Assembly (NCBI GenBank): GCA_946410125.1
Contig: CAMJZF010000017.1
Span: 1-33,315 of the forward strand
Direction of reading: 5' to 3'
Source of the DNA: an uncultured Prevotellaceae bacterium
GTDB lineage: Bacteria; Bacteroidota; Bacteroidia; Bacteroidales; Muribaculaceae
DNA length: 33,315 bases
A model generated the notes under the pieces. The model searched no databases. It saw nothing but the letters and a program-made list of their open reading frames with translations, and was not told where the DNA came from. How positions within the stretch are numbered: position 1 is the first letter of the stretch; the number at the start of each line of letters is the position of its first letter. Positions 1 to 8,591 of the stretch are shown here, one piece after another. Both the position numbers and the translations under genes were made by a program.

Positions 1-2455
1 CACCTGCACATGCGTTCCAGTTGGCGGTGAAGCTGCTGGCGGTAACGTCGGTAGCATCGGTAGCCACGGGTGTCTCAAGCTGTGAAATAGGAGTCTTGAA
101 ACCTATCTCAAGAAGGTCGGGATAAGAACCGCCGCCAGTCAATTTCACCAAATAGATCTTGGACTCGTCAAGATCTTCCGAAGTGATAATTCCGTCACTG
201 CCTTGCTTGGTGTCGACTGGAGAATTTGAAACATTGAGAGAACCATCGGCATTGAGTGTGCATTCATATACCGCCAGGGTGGCGCTTGAAGAGCTGCTGT
301 AGCCTCCGCCTTTGACATAAGCCTTGGCTTGAGTGCAGTTAGTCACATAGTAAGACTGGTTGCCGCTGCTGTAAACAGAGTAGGCACTGTTATTGCCAAA
401 GTAGGCAGTTTGACCTGGGAATATGTCATTAGCGTTCCACGAATTGCTGTATTGTGTCAAAGAAGTGCTTATAAACCAGTTTTGAGTGGCATCAGCCTTC
501 TGTGCGCCATAGCAAGAGAGAGTGAGCCAAGCACAATCATTCTCATCATACTCGGTGTACTTGTAAATTGAGGTCATGCCGCTTACAGTAGCCACGGCCT
601 CGTCGATGGTCTCATAATTGGCGATGTTGAGATAAGCGTCCGTTGCCGAACCGCCGTCACGAGCTGTACCGGTGAGTTGCACTGTCTTGCTCTCGGCTCC
701 ATTGCTTGAGAACGTTACTGAACCATTGAATGTTCCCTCAGTCTCGGAATTGAAGCTAACGCTCACTGTAACAGGTGTAGTCTCGCTCACGTTATTTTTA
801 GAAATGGTGGTTGGCGAAACAGTGAACACACCGTTGTTGTCATTTAATGTTACGGTAACGTCGTTGGTCAGGAACACGCCGGTAAGGTCAATAGTCTTAG
901 TTACTGTCCTTGACAGGGCGGCATTGATTTTGAGAGAAGTTGGCTCTATCACGATGGTGGGAACATGTGGCTGTGCTACACCTGTAACAGGAATTGTCAC
1001 AGTCTCGGCTCCTTCACTGGTGAGAGTGAGGGTAGCTGTGGTTTCGCCAGCTGCTGTAGGTGCATAGGTTACTGTCACGTCAACTCCATTCTCGGCATCT
1101 TCGGCACTGATAGTGGTTGGGCTCACGCTGTAAACGTTAGAACCGCTCTTGCTGATAGTGATGTCGTCGGTAAGAAGAGAGCCAATCACTGTGATGGTCT
1201 GTGTATAGGTGTTGGTAGCATAACCTGTAAAGTTTACACTATTTGGAGTGGCCGAGATAGAGGGGCCAGGAGGCTGGATGCCGATAATCATTGCCTCGCC
1301 ATAGTTGAAGGTGTAAGAACCGCCACCCTGTCCGGTAGAATTATTGCCGGTGGTGAAGTTGTGAAGGGTGCAGTAACCGTTGTCTTCACCACTCCAACCC
1401 CAGTTCACATAGTATTTGCCGCTTGTGTCACAACCAAACACATTAAAGGCATGACCACCAGCCGAAGGGTCTGAAGCGAGATACTCGATTGGACGGCCGG
1501 CGTGCAGCTCGGCAAGCATCCATTCGTTCCACTGGGCATCGGTGTAGTATTGATTGTTACCTGCATAGCCGTCTGTTATAGTGAGTAATTGTGCATTGGT
1601 ATAGCCAAAGATGTGGCAGGCATCAAGAATGTCGGGATCGTAGGCCCCGCTGCCGCTGGTGCTGTAAGACATTTTACAAGCCTGTCCCGCATATCGCATG
1701 AGCCATGCCACGGCATCGCCTTGTGCAGTGGTGTAAGAGGCTGTGTGTTCGTCGCCATTATCATCATACCAAGTTCCATAATGGTCAAGCATGTTGTCCC
1801 AGTCGGCAGTTCTTTCAGGAAGGGCTGGTGCTGCGAGACCACTATAGCTGCCAGAAATGGCTGCTACAGCAGGGAATGTTTTGGGCCATTTCCACCTGTA
1901 GAAGCACATGCTCAGTGAAGTTGCCGCGCAACCGGTTACGGCATGGGCGCTGCCACTGGTGGGAGTGTGATTGTAGTAAGGTGCCTCTTGGTCCCATGTG
2001 GCATTCACCAATGGAGCAACGGCAGTCGTTGCCATGGGAGTGTAATTGTTAGGTTTCAAAGTACCTGCTTTGAGACCGTCGATTTGATACTTGTACTTGT
2101 TGAGCACCCATTGCATGTTGGGATTGATGTTATTCACATCGATGCAACCAGCTGTGCCGTACATCAAGATTTCTGGAGCCTGATCGTCGCCTGCAACAAC
2201 GACATAAGATCTCTTGCCGTTGAAGATGTAGTAGTCGAAAGCATAGGGTTTCGCTACCGAAGGCTCAGCCTTGGCAAGCTGTAGGTCGCTGGTGGCGAGA
2301 GCGTTCATGTGGCCATTAGCCACTTGCTTAGCCATGAACGACTTAGCCGCTTTTTGCGCAGTCGCCAAGTCAACATCGGCTGCCTGCAATTGAGTCGCAA
2401 GGCACAGCAGGAGTGCCAATAACGACCATTTTTTTAATTGGTTAAAGATGTTCAT
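1..2455 (-). CDS. Secreted C10 family (streptopain-like) cysteine protease, 3' end outside window
   Basis: The gene starts at 2455 and is still open at base 1, so about 818 residues are visible. Residues 1-25 form a signal peptide (charged start, then a leucine-rich core ending TQLQA). Residues 26-125 look like the Spi-type prodomain that keeps such proteases inactive. The peptidase domain covers about 145-395: nucleophile C176 in GCAATSLSM, H335 in GGHAFNVFG and the NWGWSG tryptophan motif at 351-356, all typical of streptopain/PrtT-type enzymes. Two HYDIN-like beta repeats of about 100 residues follow, then a module of about 190 residues also found in the S8 protease at 24746-30469, and the start of a fibronectin type III domain (SSFTANWN) at the edge. 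Role: extracellular protein degradation after prodomain removal. Any C-terminal sorting tail lies outside the window. Family assignment is firm; substrate is unknown. Confidence 0.93.
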   Translation of the reverse strand, partial: MNIFNQLKKWSLLALLLCLATQLQAADVDLATAQKAAKSFMAKQVANGHMNALATSDLQLAKAEPSVAKPYAFDYYIFNGKRSYVVVAGDDQAPEILMYGTAGCIDVNNINPNMQWVLNKYKYQIDGLKAGTLKPNNYTPMATTAVAPLVNATWDQEAPYYNHTPTSGSAHAVTGCAATSLSMCFYRWKWPKTFPAVAAISGSYSGLAAPALPERTADWDNMLDHYGTWYDDNGDEHTASYTTAQGDAVAWLMRYAGQACKMSYSTSGSGAYDPDILDACHIFGYTNAQLLTITDGYAGNNQYYTDAQWNEWMLAELHAGRPIEYLASDPSAGGHAFNVFGCDTSGKYYVNWGWSGEDNGYCTLHNFTTGNNSTGQGGGSYTFNYGEAMIIGIQPPGPSISATPNSVNFTGYATNTYTQTITVIGSLLTDDITISKSGSNVYSVSPTTISAEDAENGVDVTVTYAPTAAGETTATLTLTSEGAETVTIPVTGVAQPHVPTIVIEPTSLKINAALSRTVTKTIDLTGVFLTNDVTVTLNDNNGVFTVSPTTISKNNVSETTPVTVSVSFNSETEGTFNGSVTFSSNGAESKTVQLTGTARDGGSATDAYLNIANYETIDEAVATVSGMTSIYKYTEYDENDCAWLTLSCYGAQKADATQNWFISTSLTQYSNSWNANDIFPGQTAYFGNNSAYSVYSSGNQSYYVTNCTQAKAYVKGGGYSSSSSATLAVYECTLNADGSLNVSNSPVDTKQGSDGIITSEDLDESKIYLVKLTGGGSYPDLLEIGFKTPISQLETPVATDATDVTASSFTANWNACAG

Positions 2456-2528
2456 TGAATTAAGTTTTGAGTTGTTAAAATGTTAGTTAGAATGTTGTTT
2501 TATTATCGGTTTCTATTTAAAACGGTGT

Positions 2529-2560
2529 CAAAATTAGAAATAAATTTTTTTTTGTGCAAT
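2529..2560 (-). promoter_or_regulatory. Bacteroidetes-type promoter of the C10 protease gene
   Basis: Read on the minus strand, ATTG (2557-2560) is followed after 20 nt by TAATTTTG (2529-2536). This fits the Bacteroidetes pattern TTTG-N19-21-TAnnTTTG with one mismatch in the -33 box. It leaves an A-rich leader of about 65-70 nt before the start at 2455. The rest of 2456-2680 shows no gene. Confidence 0.55.
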
Positions 2561-2680
2561 AAAAATGCAGAATATCTCACATAAATATTTATGTGAAATA
2601 CTCCAATTGTCTCGGGTTACAAACGTTTCAACAAGTTGGTTACAACCTGCTGGGACACTCATTGATACAGTGTGTGTGCT

Positions 2681-3454
2681 TTATTTGTTCAGCAGATGAG
2701 TGCGTCGCAATTCACTGATGGTTATGGCAGCGGCTATGCCCACATTCAGGCTTTCGCTACCGGCACCGCGCCGAGGCATGGCGGGGATGTGCAGTCGCTG
2801 GGTTACATGCCCGGCAATTTTTGGGCTAATGCCCTGGCCTTCATTGCCAAAGATGACAAAGGCTCCACCCTGTGGCAGCTTTGTGCTGTAAATGTTGTCG
2901 CCGTCAAGAAAAGTTCCAAGCACAGGCATGTCGGCATAGTCATCAAGGAAGAAGTCGAGGTCACAGTAATGCACCTTGACTCGGCTTATTGCACCCATGG
3001 TGGCTTGCACCACCTTGTGGTTATAGACATCGACTGTCGATTTACTGGCGAAGATGTTGGTGACCCCATACCAGTCGGCAAGACGCATTATAGTGCCCAA
3101 GTTGCCTGGGTCTTGAATGTTGTCTAAAACGATGTTTAGCCCAGAGTGAACCTCCTCGTGGGTATAGCTGATTTTGGGAATCTCATATACAGCCATTACA
3201 TCGCTTGGAGTAGTGAACTGCGACATGCGGGCCATTTGTGATTTATGGGCTATCACAAGTTTTGGATAGTGCTCGGCTGTGCCTTGCTGGTCATACCATG
3301 CACGTGTGGCAATAAGATAGTGGCAGTTGAAGGCATTCCACGTGTCGCGCACGCATTTCCAACCTTCGGCGACAAAAAGACCTTCCTTGTCGCGATACTT
3401 TTTCACAGCCAGCGATGATACCAGCTTGATAATTCCGTTATTAATGTCTTGCAT
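2681..3454 (-). CDS. SpoU/TrmH family RNA 2'-O-methyltransferase
   Basis: This 257-residue protein is a SPOUT-class methyltransferase that should transfer a methyl group from S-adenosylmethionine to a ribose 2'-OH in rRNA or tRNA. The three SpoU motifs are all visible: motif 1 at about 112-126 (DNIQDPGNLGTIMRLA, with N118 and R124), motif 2 at 202-210 (FGNEGQGIS) and motif 3 at 223-241 (IPAMPRRGAGSESLNVGIAA). The N-terminal 100 residues match the substrate-binding extension of RlmB/TrmH-like proteins. It lies 18 nt downstream of the PP2C gene on the same strand with no promoter in the gap, so the two are probably co-transcribed. The exact RNA target cannot be told from sequence. Confidence 0.92.
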   Translation of the reverse strand: MQDINNGIIKLVSSLAVKKYRDKEGLFVAEGWKCVRDTWNAFNCHYLIATRAWYDQQGTAEHYPKLVIAHKSQMARMSQFTTPSDVMAVYEIPKISYTHEEVHSGLNIVLDNIQDPGNLGTIMRLADWYGVTNIFASKSTVDVYNHKVVQATMGAISRVKVHYCDLDFFLDDYADMPVLGTFLDGDNIYSTKLPQGGAFVIFGNEGQGISPKIAGHVTQRLHIPAMPRRGAGSESLNVGIAAAITISELRRTHLLNK

Positions 3455-3472
3455 AGGGGAGTGACTTGGCAG

Positions 3473-5086
3473 TTAGGGCGTTAAAATGGGTTGTGAATGG
3501 CGTTTGCTGGGAGGTGGTGGCACTGCGGTGCCACGATTGGATGCGCCAATCTGCTGACTGCTCTTGCGGGCAGGTGGAGGTGGGGGAGTGCTTGCAGTTG
3601 GTTGCTGCTGTTGTGCAGGTGCAGCAGGCTTAGCAGCCTCTTTTATTGGCTCTTCGTCGCGATAAGGCTCGTCGCTGCCAAAGTTGTCGACACCCTCGTA
3701 GGGGTCGTAGGGAGCTTTCTCGCCATTATATCGTGGTGCCTTGGGCACACTCACGTTGCTGCCGGTGGGGAAATTGGCTTCGGAGATGCTTGGCACTGGT
3801 GCTGGTGTTACCGGCACATTGCTGCCAACGTCAAAAGTGTCGACAGGAACTTCGGGCAAGATGGTGTCGATAGTCACGTCGGGGTCGGGTAGGGAGTCGG
3901 CAGCCGGTTTCTTGGCAACAGCGGTTGACGGCTTCTTCAATAAGACGAATGACAGGATGCCGCCCACGAGCAACAAAGCTGCGAGAGCAAGCCATAAAGC
4001 TCTCTTGAAAGAGTCTTTCTTGGCTGGAACTGTGGCATCGCCAATGGCTGTTGCCTCATTCTCCTGTGTGGGAACAGGCGGAATGTTGTCGATGCTTTCC
4101 TCCTGTTGTTGGTCGATGGCATTGGCCGAGGGTTCAATATCTTCGTTAGGAATTGGAGGCACGACGGCATCTGCTTCTTGTGGATGCTCAATGACTGGTG
4201 CCGCTGGCTGAGCTTTAGCGCCGGTGGCAACAGTGGTAGCGGCAACTGCCGTTGTGGCTACATGCACCATGCGGTCACACATGTTGCGCTCGTTGGCATT
4301 GAGCAGCACCTCATTAGGCTCATGTTCCACACTCTTCACTCTCAACAGCACCGCTGTGCGGTTGTCGGCACCATTCTGGACCAAGAGCTGTATTGCCGCC
4401 ATTTTCTCGGCATTGCCCTTGGCATTATCGTTGAGGATTTTGACCAGTTTTTTGTCGCTGATTTCTCCGCTCACGCCATCGGTGCACAGGATGAAATAGT
4501 CACCCGCTTTCACGTTGGTGATATAAGCTATGTCGGCGATTGATGGCTTGAAGGGCGACGGAAGCATGGCGCGGGTAAGGATGTTTTTCTTGGGCGACGC
4601 TTCAACCTCGGCACGAGTGAGACGGCCTGCCACAAACAGGTCGTTGACAAGCGAGTGGTCACGTGAGCGATAGAGGATGCCCTCGCCTGGGCGCACGTGG
4701 TAGATGCGGCTGTCGCCAATGTGAGCTGCCACCACTCCGTTGTTGCCTATCGCCAGCATCGTCATGGTGGTGCCCATGGGCTTGGTGGTAGCACCAAAAC
4801 GAGCCGATGTTTCATTGAGCTTGTTGTAGGCATGGTTCACGGCATTGACCACATCGATGCCACGAATGGCGTCATCGCGCATGGCTGCTGTAATGTGCTC
4901 ATGAATAGCGTGAGCTACAGTTGCGCTTGCCACATCGCCGTGTTCGTGGCCGCCAAGGCCGTCGCACACTACTATCACTCGGTCGCTGTCGTTGAGCTCG
5001 TTGAGTTGCGGAAACATGGCGTCTTCCTGCTTTGCCCTGCGTCCAAGCTCGTAAATGCCAATTGGACTGTCTATCTTAATCTTCAT
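3473..5086 (-). CDS. Membrane-anchored PP2C-type Ser/Thr protein phosphatase
   Basis: This 537-residue protein has an N-terminal PP2C domain (about 1-255) with the metal-binding motifs intact: R16 and E21-D22, DGLGGHEHG at 42-50, GDSRIYH with D125, CTDGVSGEIS with D203 and GADNRTAV with D241. It should remove phosphate from serine or threonine, using Mn or Mg. A linker rich in Ala, Pro and Glu follows (about 285-355). Then comes one transmembrane helix (about 363-383, flanked by lysines) and a tail of about 150 residues rich in Pro, Ala and Gln, which should lie in the periplasm if the phosphatase is cytoplasmic. No signal peptide is present. This layout resembles phosphatases that counter eukaryote-like Ser/Thr kinases, but no kinase gene lies in the window. 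It is first in a unit with the SpoU methyltransferase. Confidence 0.9.
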   Translation of the reverse strand: MKIKIDSPIGIYELGRRAKQEDAMFPQLNELNDSDRVIVVCDGLGGHEHGDVASATVAHAIHEHITAAMRDDAIRGIDVVNAVNHAYNKLNETSARFGATTKPMGTTMTMLAIGNNGVVAAHIGDSRIYHVRPGEGILYRSRDHSLVNDLFVAGRLTRAEVEASPKKNILTRAMLPSPFKPSIADIAYITNVKAGDYFILCTDGVSGEISDKKLVKILNDNAKGNAEKMAAIQLLVQNGADNRTAVLLRVKSVEHEPNEVLLNANERNMCDRMVHVATTAVAATTVATGAKAQPAAPVIEHPQEADAVVPPIPNEDIEPSANAIDQQQEESIDNIPPVPTQENEATAIGDATVPAKKDSFKRALWLALAALLLVGGILSFVLLKKPSTAVAKKPAADSLPDPDVTIDTILPEVPVDTFDVGSNVPVTPAPVPSISEANFPTGSNVSVPKAPRYNGEKAPYDPYEGVDNFGSDEPYRDEEPIKEAAKPAAPAQQQQPTASTPPPPPARKSSQQIGASNRGTAVPPPPSKRHSQPILTP

Positions 5087-5172
5087 TGTCGGTAAAGGTA
5101 TATCATATATAATAACGTGTAAACTTGCCCGTTAATTGCATGATGTCATAAAAATAGCAATACTCGTCACGG

Positions 5173-5180
5173 CAAAGTTA
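5173..5180 (-). promoter_or_regulatory. Candidate -7 box for the PP2C gene
   Basis: TAACTTTG on the minus strand fits TAnnTTTG and lies 86 nt upstream of the phosphatase start. I see no clear TTTG at the expected -33 distance, so this is a partial match only. Confidence 0.4.
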
Positions 5181-5238
5181 GCAAAAAATATTGTATTAGA
5201 GACTATTAATTTTTTTTTGTGACTATTGCATTGCTATT

Positions 5239-5270
5239 TTTGCTCATGCCAAAATTATTATTTATCTTTG
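5239..5270 (+). promoter_or_regulatory. Bacteroidetes-type promoter of the aldolase gene
   Basis: TTTG at 5239-5242, a 20-nt spacer and TATCTTTG at 5263-5270 match the Bacteroidetes housekeeping promoter exactly. The leader to the start codon at 5338 would be about 60 nt and is AT-rich. Confidence 0.75.
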
Positions 5271-5337
5271 CAAACAGAATATTTCAATTGCTTAGAAACC
5301 TAAAAGTTTTCATTTTTTATAAAAACACTTTTTTATT

Positions 5338-6339
5338 ATGGTAAGTTACAAGGAATTAGGCCTAGTCAACACCCGCGAGATGTTTGCTAAGGCAATCAAT
5401 GGAGGTTATGCTATCCCCGCCTTCAATTTCAACAACATGGAGCAACTTCAGGCTATCATCAAGGCAAGTGCCGAGACTAAATCGCCTGTTATTCTGCAAG
5501 TTTCTAAAGGCGCACGCAACTATGCCAATCAAACCCTTCTGCGTTACATGGCACAGGGTGCGGTAGAGTATGCCAAGGAACTTGGCTGGGAGCATCCACA
5601 GATTTGCTTACACCTTGATCACGGCGACACTTTTGAGCTGTGCAAGAGCTGTGTAGATTTTGGTTTCTCAAGTGTAATGATTGATGGCAGCTCACTCCCC
5701 TACGAAGAGAATATCGCTCTCACTAAGAAGGTGGTAGAGTATGCTCACCAGTATGATGTAACAGTTGAGGCCGAGCTCGGCGTGCTCGCCGGTGTGGAAG
5801 ACGATGTACAAGCCGAGGAATCTCATTACACTAAACCCGAAGAGGTAATAGATTTTGCCACCCGCACTGGTTGCGATTCCTTGGCAATTTCTATTGGCAC
5901 AAGCCATGGTGCTTACAAGTTTAAGCCCGAGCAGTGTACTCGCGACCCAAAGACAGGAAAGCTCGTTCCTCCTCCATTGGCATTTGACGTGCTCGACGCT
6001 GTAATGGAGAAACTTCCTGGCTTCCCCATCGTGCTTCACGGGTCTTCGTCAGTTCCACAGGAGTATGTCGACACTATCAACGCTCACGGTGGCAAGTTGC
6101 CCGATGCTGTGGGTATCCCCGAGGAGCAGCTTCGCAAGGCTGCTAAGAGCGCTGTTTGCAAAATCAACATCGACAGCGACAGCCGACTGGCTTTCACCGC
6201 TGCTGTTCGCAAGGTCTTCGACGAGAAGCCCGGTGAGTTTGACCCCCGCAAGTATTGCGGTCCTGCACGCGATGAAATGACCAAGCTCTACAAGCACAAG
6301 ATTATTGAGGTGCTTGGCAGCAATGGCAAAGCCGAGTAA
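5338..6339 (+). CDS. fba: Class II fructose-1,6-bisphosphate aldolase
   Basis: This 333-residue cytoplasmic enzyme catalyses the reversible cleavage of fructose-1,6-bisphosphate to dihydroxyacetone phosphate and glyceraldehyde-3-phosphate, in glycolysis and gluconeogenesis. It is the zinc-dependent class II type. HLDHGD at 92-96 contains the catalytic aspartate (D94) and a zinc histidine (H95). EAELGVLAG lies at about 144-152. The other zinc ligands are H190 in GTSHGAYKFK and H234 in VLHGSSSVP. Length matches the family. It has its own promoter (5239-5270) and a terminator directly after it, so it is a single-gene unit. Its neighbours are unrelated in function. Confidence 0.97.
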   Translation: MVSYKELGLVNTREMFAKAINGGYAIPAFNFNNMEQLQAIIKASAETKSPVILQVSKGARNYANQTLLRYMAQGAVEYAKELGWEHPQICLHLDHGDTFELCKSCVDFGFSSVMIDGSSLPYEENIALTKKVVEYAHQYDVTVEAELGVLAGVEDDVQAEESHYTKPEEVIDFATRTGCDSLAISIGTSHGAYKFKPEQCTRDPKTGKLVPPPLAFDVLDAVMEKLPGFPIVLHGSSSVPQEYVDTINAHGGKLPDAVGIPEEQLRKAAKSAVCKINIDSDSRLAFTAAVRKVFDEKPGEFDPRKYCGPARDEMTKLYKHKIIEVLGSNGKAE

Positions 6340-6354
6340 TATTTCTTTCAATAT

Positions 6355-6391
6355 AAAAAAACTCACGGGCAGTTTTGTTCGTGAGTTTTTT
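6355..6391 (+). terminator. Intrinsic terminator after fba
   Basis: A perfect hairpin has the arm ACTCACG (6361-6367) pairing with CGTGAGT (6380-6386), extended by an A-run before and a T-run after. The loop is 12 nt. The A/T symmetry means it could work in both directions. Confidence 0.85.
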
Positions 6392-6429
6392 ATTGTGTTA
6401 TGAATTTAAGTGACGAAATCGATTATTTT

Positions 6430-6460
6430 TTTGTCAATAAACGAATTTCTTGTAATTTTG
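6430..6460 (+). promoter_or_regulatory. Bacteroidetes-type promoter of the WG-repeat lipoprotein gene
   Basis: TTTG at 6430-6433, a 19-nt spacer and TAATTTTG at 6453-6460 match the consensus. Transcription would start near 6467 and the leader to the ATG at 6524 is A-rich. Confidence 0.7.
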
Positions 6461-6523
6461 TAGTTTGAAAAAAATCCAACAGCCTTGGCGCAGAAAAATA
6501 ATAGAAAACAATTTTTCAAACAC

Positions 6524-8089
6524 ATGAAGAAAATATACACATTAATTGTTGTGATGTCGGCATTGTTACTGGCATCATGTGGTAATGAGAAAAGCATTTA
6601 TCCTGAGGAGACTAAGTACTTGCCTGTAATGCTTCAGGGTAGCGACAAGTGGAGCATTCTCAACATCGAGACAGGAGAATTGGTAGCAAAAGACGCCTTT
6701 AAGGAAGTGCCGTCGCCTGTGGTCGATGATATGTTCTGGGTTTACAACGAGCAGGGACGCATCGACATCTATAACGTAACCGACTGCAAGAACAAGGTGA
6801 ACAAGGTGAACAAGGAGAACTATGGCAGTGCCACCTCTTTCAGCGAAGGCTATGCCATCGTGAGCAAGCCGGGTGAGCCTTTGCAAGTCATCAACAAGCA
6901 ATGCGAGACGGTGGCACAACTCTCGCCAAGCGTGCTCTCGGCCTCAATGTTCCGTAATGGAAGGGCCCTAATCCATACCGACCTTGACCGATATGGCTTT
7001 ATTGACGTGAAGGGCGACACTGTTATTGCTGCCAACATGAGTTATGCCGCTGGTTTTAACGAGGATAATGTGGCTTTGGCATCGTTCAGCGAGGTTAACG
7101 ACAGTGCCAAGGTGGTTAGCGTCATTGACATCAACGGCAAGACACTCTATGACCTTGACACCGAGAAATATCAAATTGTTACACCTTATTATAAGCTTGG
7201 AGTTCTCATCGTTGCCAAGAAAGACTCGATGGTGTGTCTCGACCATCAAGGCAAGGAGGTTGCCAATCCTCATCCAACTCCCAAAAAAGTGCTTGATGCT
7301 GGGTATCGTGAGCGCGTCTACACCGGTAACGACAACTACATTGCCATCAAGGGCGACCGAATGGGGCTTGTCGACAAGGATAACAAGGTGCTTATCCCAT
7401 TTGAGTATAAGTTCCTCCAGAATATTTCGGCAACTCGCTTTGTCGCAGGCAAGGACAGTGTGCTCTTTCTCATTGACGACCATGGCAAGCAGGTGGGAAA
7501 GGCTAAGTTTGTCGACTTTAAGAACTATGACATCGAGAGCCAGGCAGTGAGGGGCTATATCAATATGGAAGTTACTGCCGCCAACCTGATGAGCTTCTTT
7601 GATGAGAACATGGTGTGCGGAGCTCAGAAGGGAGCCAATCTTATGGATCTCAACCAGCTCGTTGGTGTTCAGCCTGCACAATATGTGGGCATGAAGCAGA
7701 TTAGCCGCCCCATGCCACCATTGTTCTATACCTATATCTTTGACAGCGACATCGCCACCATGTCGGCCGATGCTGCAACCGACAGTGTTCCTGCCGACTC
7801 CTTAGCTGTGCCTTATCAGTCGGCGAAATTCAACTACGATGCCAAGCTTCGCGGAGTAAACTTCAACTTTGTTGTGGTTGAGTGTGCTCCAGGCACCGAA
7901 GAACGCTTGTGCCAGATGATTAGTGGAGCTATGGGCACCAAGGGTTTCAAGCTCAACAGCGACGGTTCTTTCATCAGCAATGCCGGCAACGTGGTGGTTA
8001 TGGGATATGAGCATGGCGTGTTCAACCTCAACTACTATTTTAATGCTGCTGAAGCCAAGCCGCTGCCTCGTGTGAGCCGCAGCATTTAG
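6524..8089 (+). CDS. WG-repeat lipoprotein of unknown function
   Basis: I place the start at the ATG at 6524, giving 521 residues. The in-frame TTG at 6485 would bury the signal peptide behind 13 extra residues. From 6524 the protein opens with a lipoprotein signal (MKKIYTLIVVMSALLLASCG) whose lipobox cysteine is residue 19. The mature protein carries degenerate WG-type repeats, visible as segments such as YGFIDVKGDTVI, VSVIDINGKTLYDL, MGLVDKDNKVLIPFEYK and FLIDDHGKQV. These are beta strands that usually form a solenoid or propeller-like surface. The last 75 residues differ and may be a separate domain. It should be fixed to the inner or outer membrane facing the periplasm. No enzymatic residues are visible; a binding or scaffold role is the usual inference. 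Confidence 0.85.
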   Translation: MKKIYTLIVVMSALLLASCGNEKSIYPEETKYLPVMLQGSDKWSILNIETGELVAKDAFKEVPSPVVDDMFWVYNEQGRIDIYNVTDCKNKVNKVNKENYGSATSFSEGYAIVSKPGEPLQVINKQCETVAQLSPSVLSASMFRNGRALIHTDLDRYGFIDVKGDTVIAANMSYAAGFNEDNVALASFSEVNDSAKVVSVIDINGKTLYDLDTEKYQIVTPYYKLGVLIVAKKDSMVCLDHQGKEVANPHPTPKKVLDAGYRERVYTGNDNYIAIKGDRMGLVDKDNKVLIPFEYKFLQNISATRFVAGKDSVLFLIDDHGKQVGKAKFVDFKNYDIESQAVRGYINMEVTAANLMSFFDENMVCGAQKGANLMDLNQLVGVQPAQYVGMKQISRPMPPLFYTYIFDSDIATMSADAATDSVPADSLAVPYQSAKFNYDAKLRGVNFNFVVVECAPGTEERLCQMISGAMGTKGFKLNSDGSFISNAGNVVVMGYEHGVFNLNYYFNAAEAKPLPRVSRSI

Positions 8090-8289
8090 AGAATGTGGCA
8101 TTTTTACACCACGAGTTTCAAGACACGATAGAAACTATAGATTTTATCACCCGCAACATTGGCACGTTTTTTGTAATATTGGTATTCAAAAGTAAAACAG
8201 TTGCACAAAACTTGGGATTTTATAAATAAAAACAAAGTAAAGGCAACTAAAAAACAAGAATTACCAACCTACTTAATACTTATAGCGTT

Positions 8290-8580
8290 ATGTCTTGCAT
8301 GAGAGTTTTATTGGCAGTGATTTTTCCACCCTTTGCCGTTGTTGACAAGGGCTGCGGTTCTTTTCTCATTGTCTTCATCCTCACCTGTTGCGGGTGGATT
8401 CCTGGTGTGATTGGCGCTCTTGTGATTCTCAATAATGATAAGAACAAGAACTATAATCAGGGATACAATCAAGGTTATAACCAAGGTTACAACAAGGGTT
8501 ATAACCAAAGTAATAATGTTTACAATAACCCATCGGCACCACCTCCACACCGTAATGACAACGGTTGGAAAGGCTGGTAA
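8290..8580 (+). CDS. Pmp3/YqaE (UPF0057) family small membrane protein with Asn-Gln-Gly-Tyr repeat tail
   Basis: This 96-residue protein matches the Pmp3/YqaE family: LLAVIFPPFAVV at about 7-18, a Gly/Cys turn (DKGCGSF) and LTCCGWIPGVIGALVIL at 31-47, forming two membrane helices. Members in yeast and plants affect membrane potential and salt tolerance; the bacterial role is poorly known. After residue 50 it has an unusual hydrophilic tail with a four-residue NQGY-like unit repeated about four times, then a Pro/His-rich end. It precedes the Fur-family gene by 11 nt, so the pair is probably one transcript. The 200-nt gap upstream (8090-8289) contains no recognisable consensus promoter; TAATATTG at 8174-8181 is only a near match. 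Confidence 0.85.
   Translation: MSCMRVLLAVIFPPFAVVDKGCGSFLIVFILTCCGWIPGVIGALVILNNDKNKNYNQGYNQGYNQGYNKGYNQSNNVYNNPSAPPPHRNDNGWKGW
8452..8508 (+). repeat. 12-nt tandem repeat coding NQGY units
   Basis: About four and a half copies of a 12-nt unit code for Tyr-Asn-Gln-Gly in the tail of the Pmp3-like protein. Synonymous changes (cag/caa, gga/ggt, tac/tat) are present between copies, so the amino acid repeat is older than a recent slippage event or is held by selection. Confidence 0.85.
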
Positions 8581-8591
8581 CTTTTCTTGTG

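Noticed and set aside
2600-2680. Possible terminator hairpin downstream of the SpoU methyltransferase gene
   Set aside because: Only about four base pairs (GTTG/CAAC) and no T-run.
6485-6523. TTG start at 6485 for the WG-repeat lipoprotein
   Set aside because: It would put 13 residues before a perfect lipoprotein signal; the ATG at 6524 is clearly better.
8095-8115. Hairpin GTGG/CCAC after the WG-repeat lipoprotein gene
   Set aside because: Four base pairs and no T-run after it; not enough for a terminator call.
8565-8591. Earlier ATG at 8565 for the Fur-family gene
   Set aside because: It overlaps the upstream gene by 16 nt and adds residues not expected at a Fur N-terminus; the ATG at 8592 fits the family.
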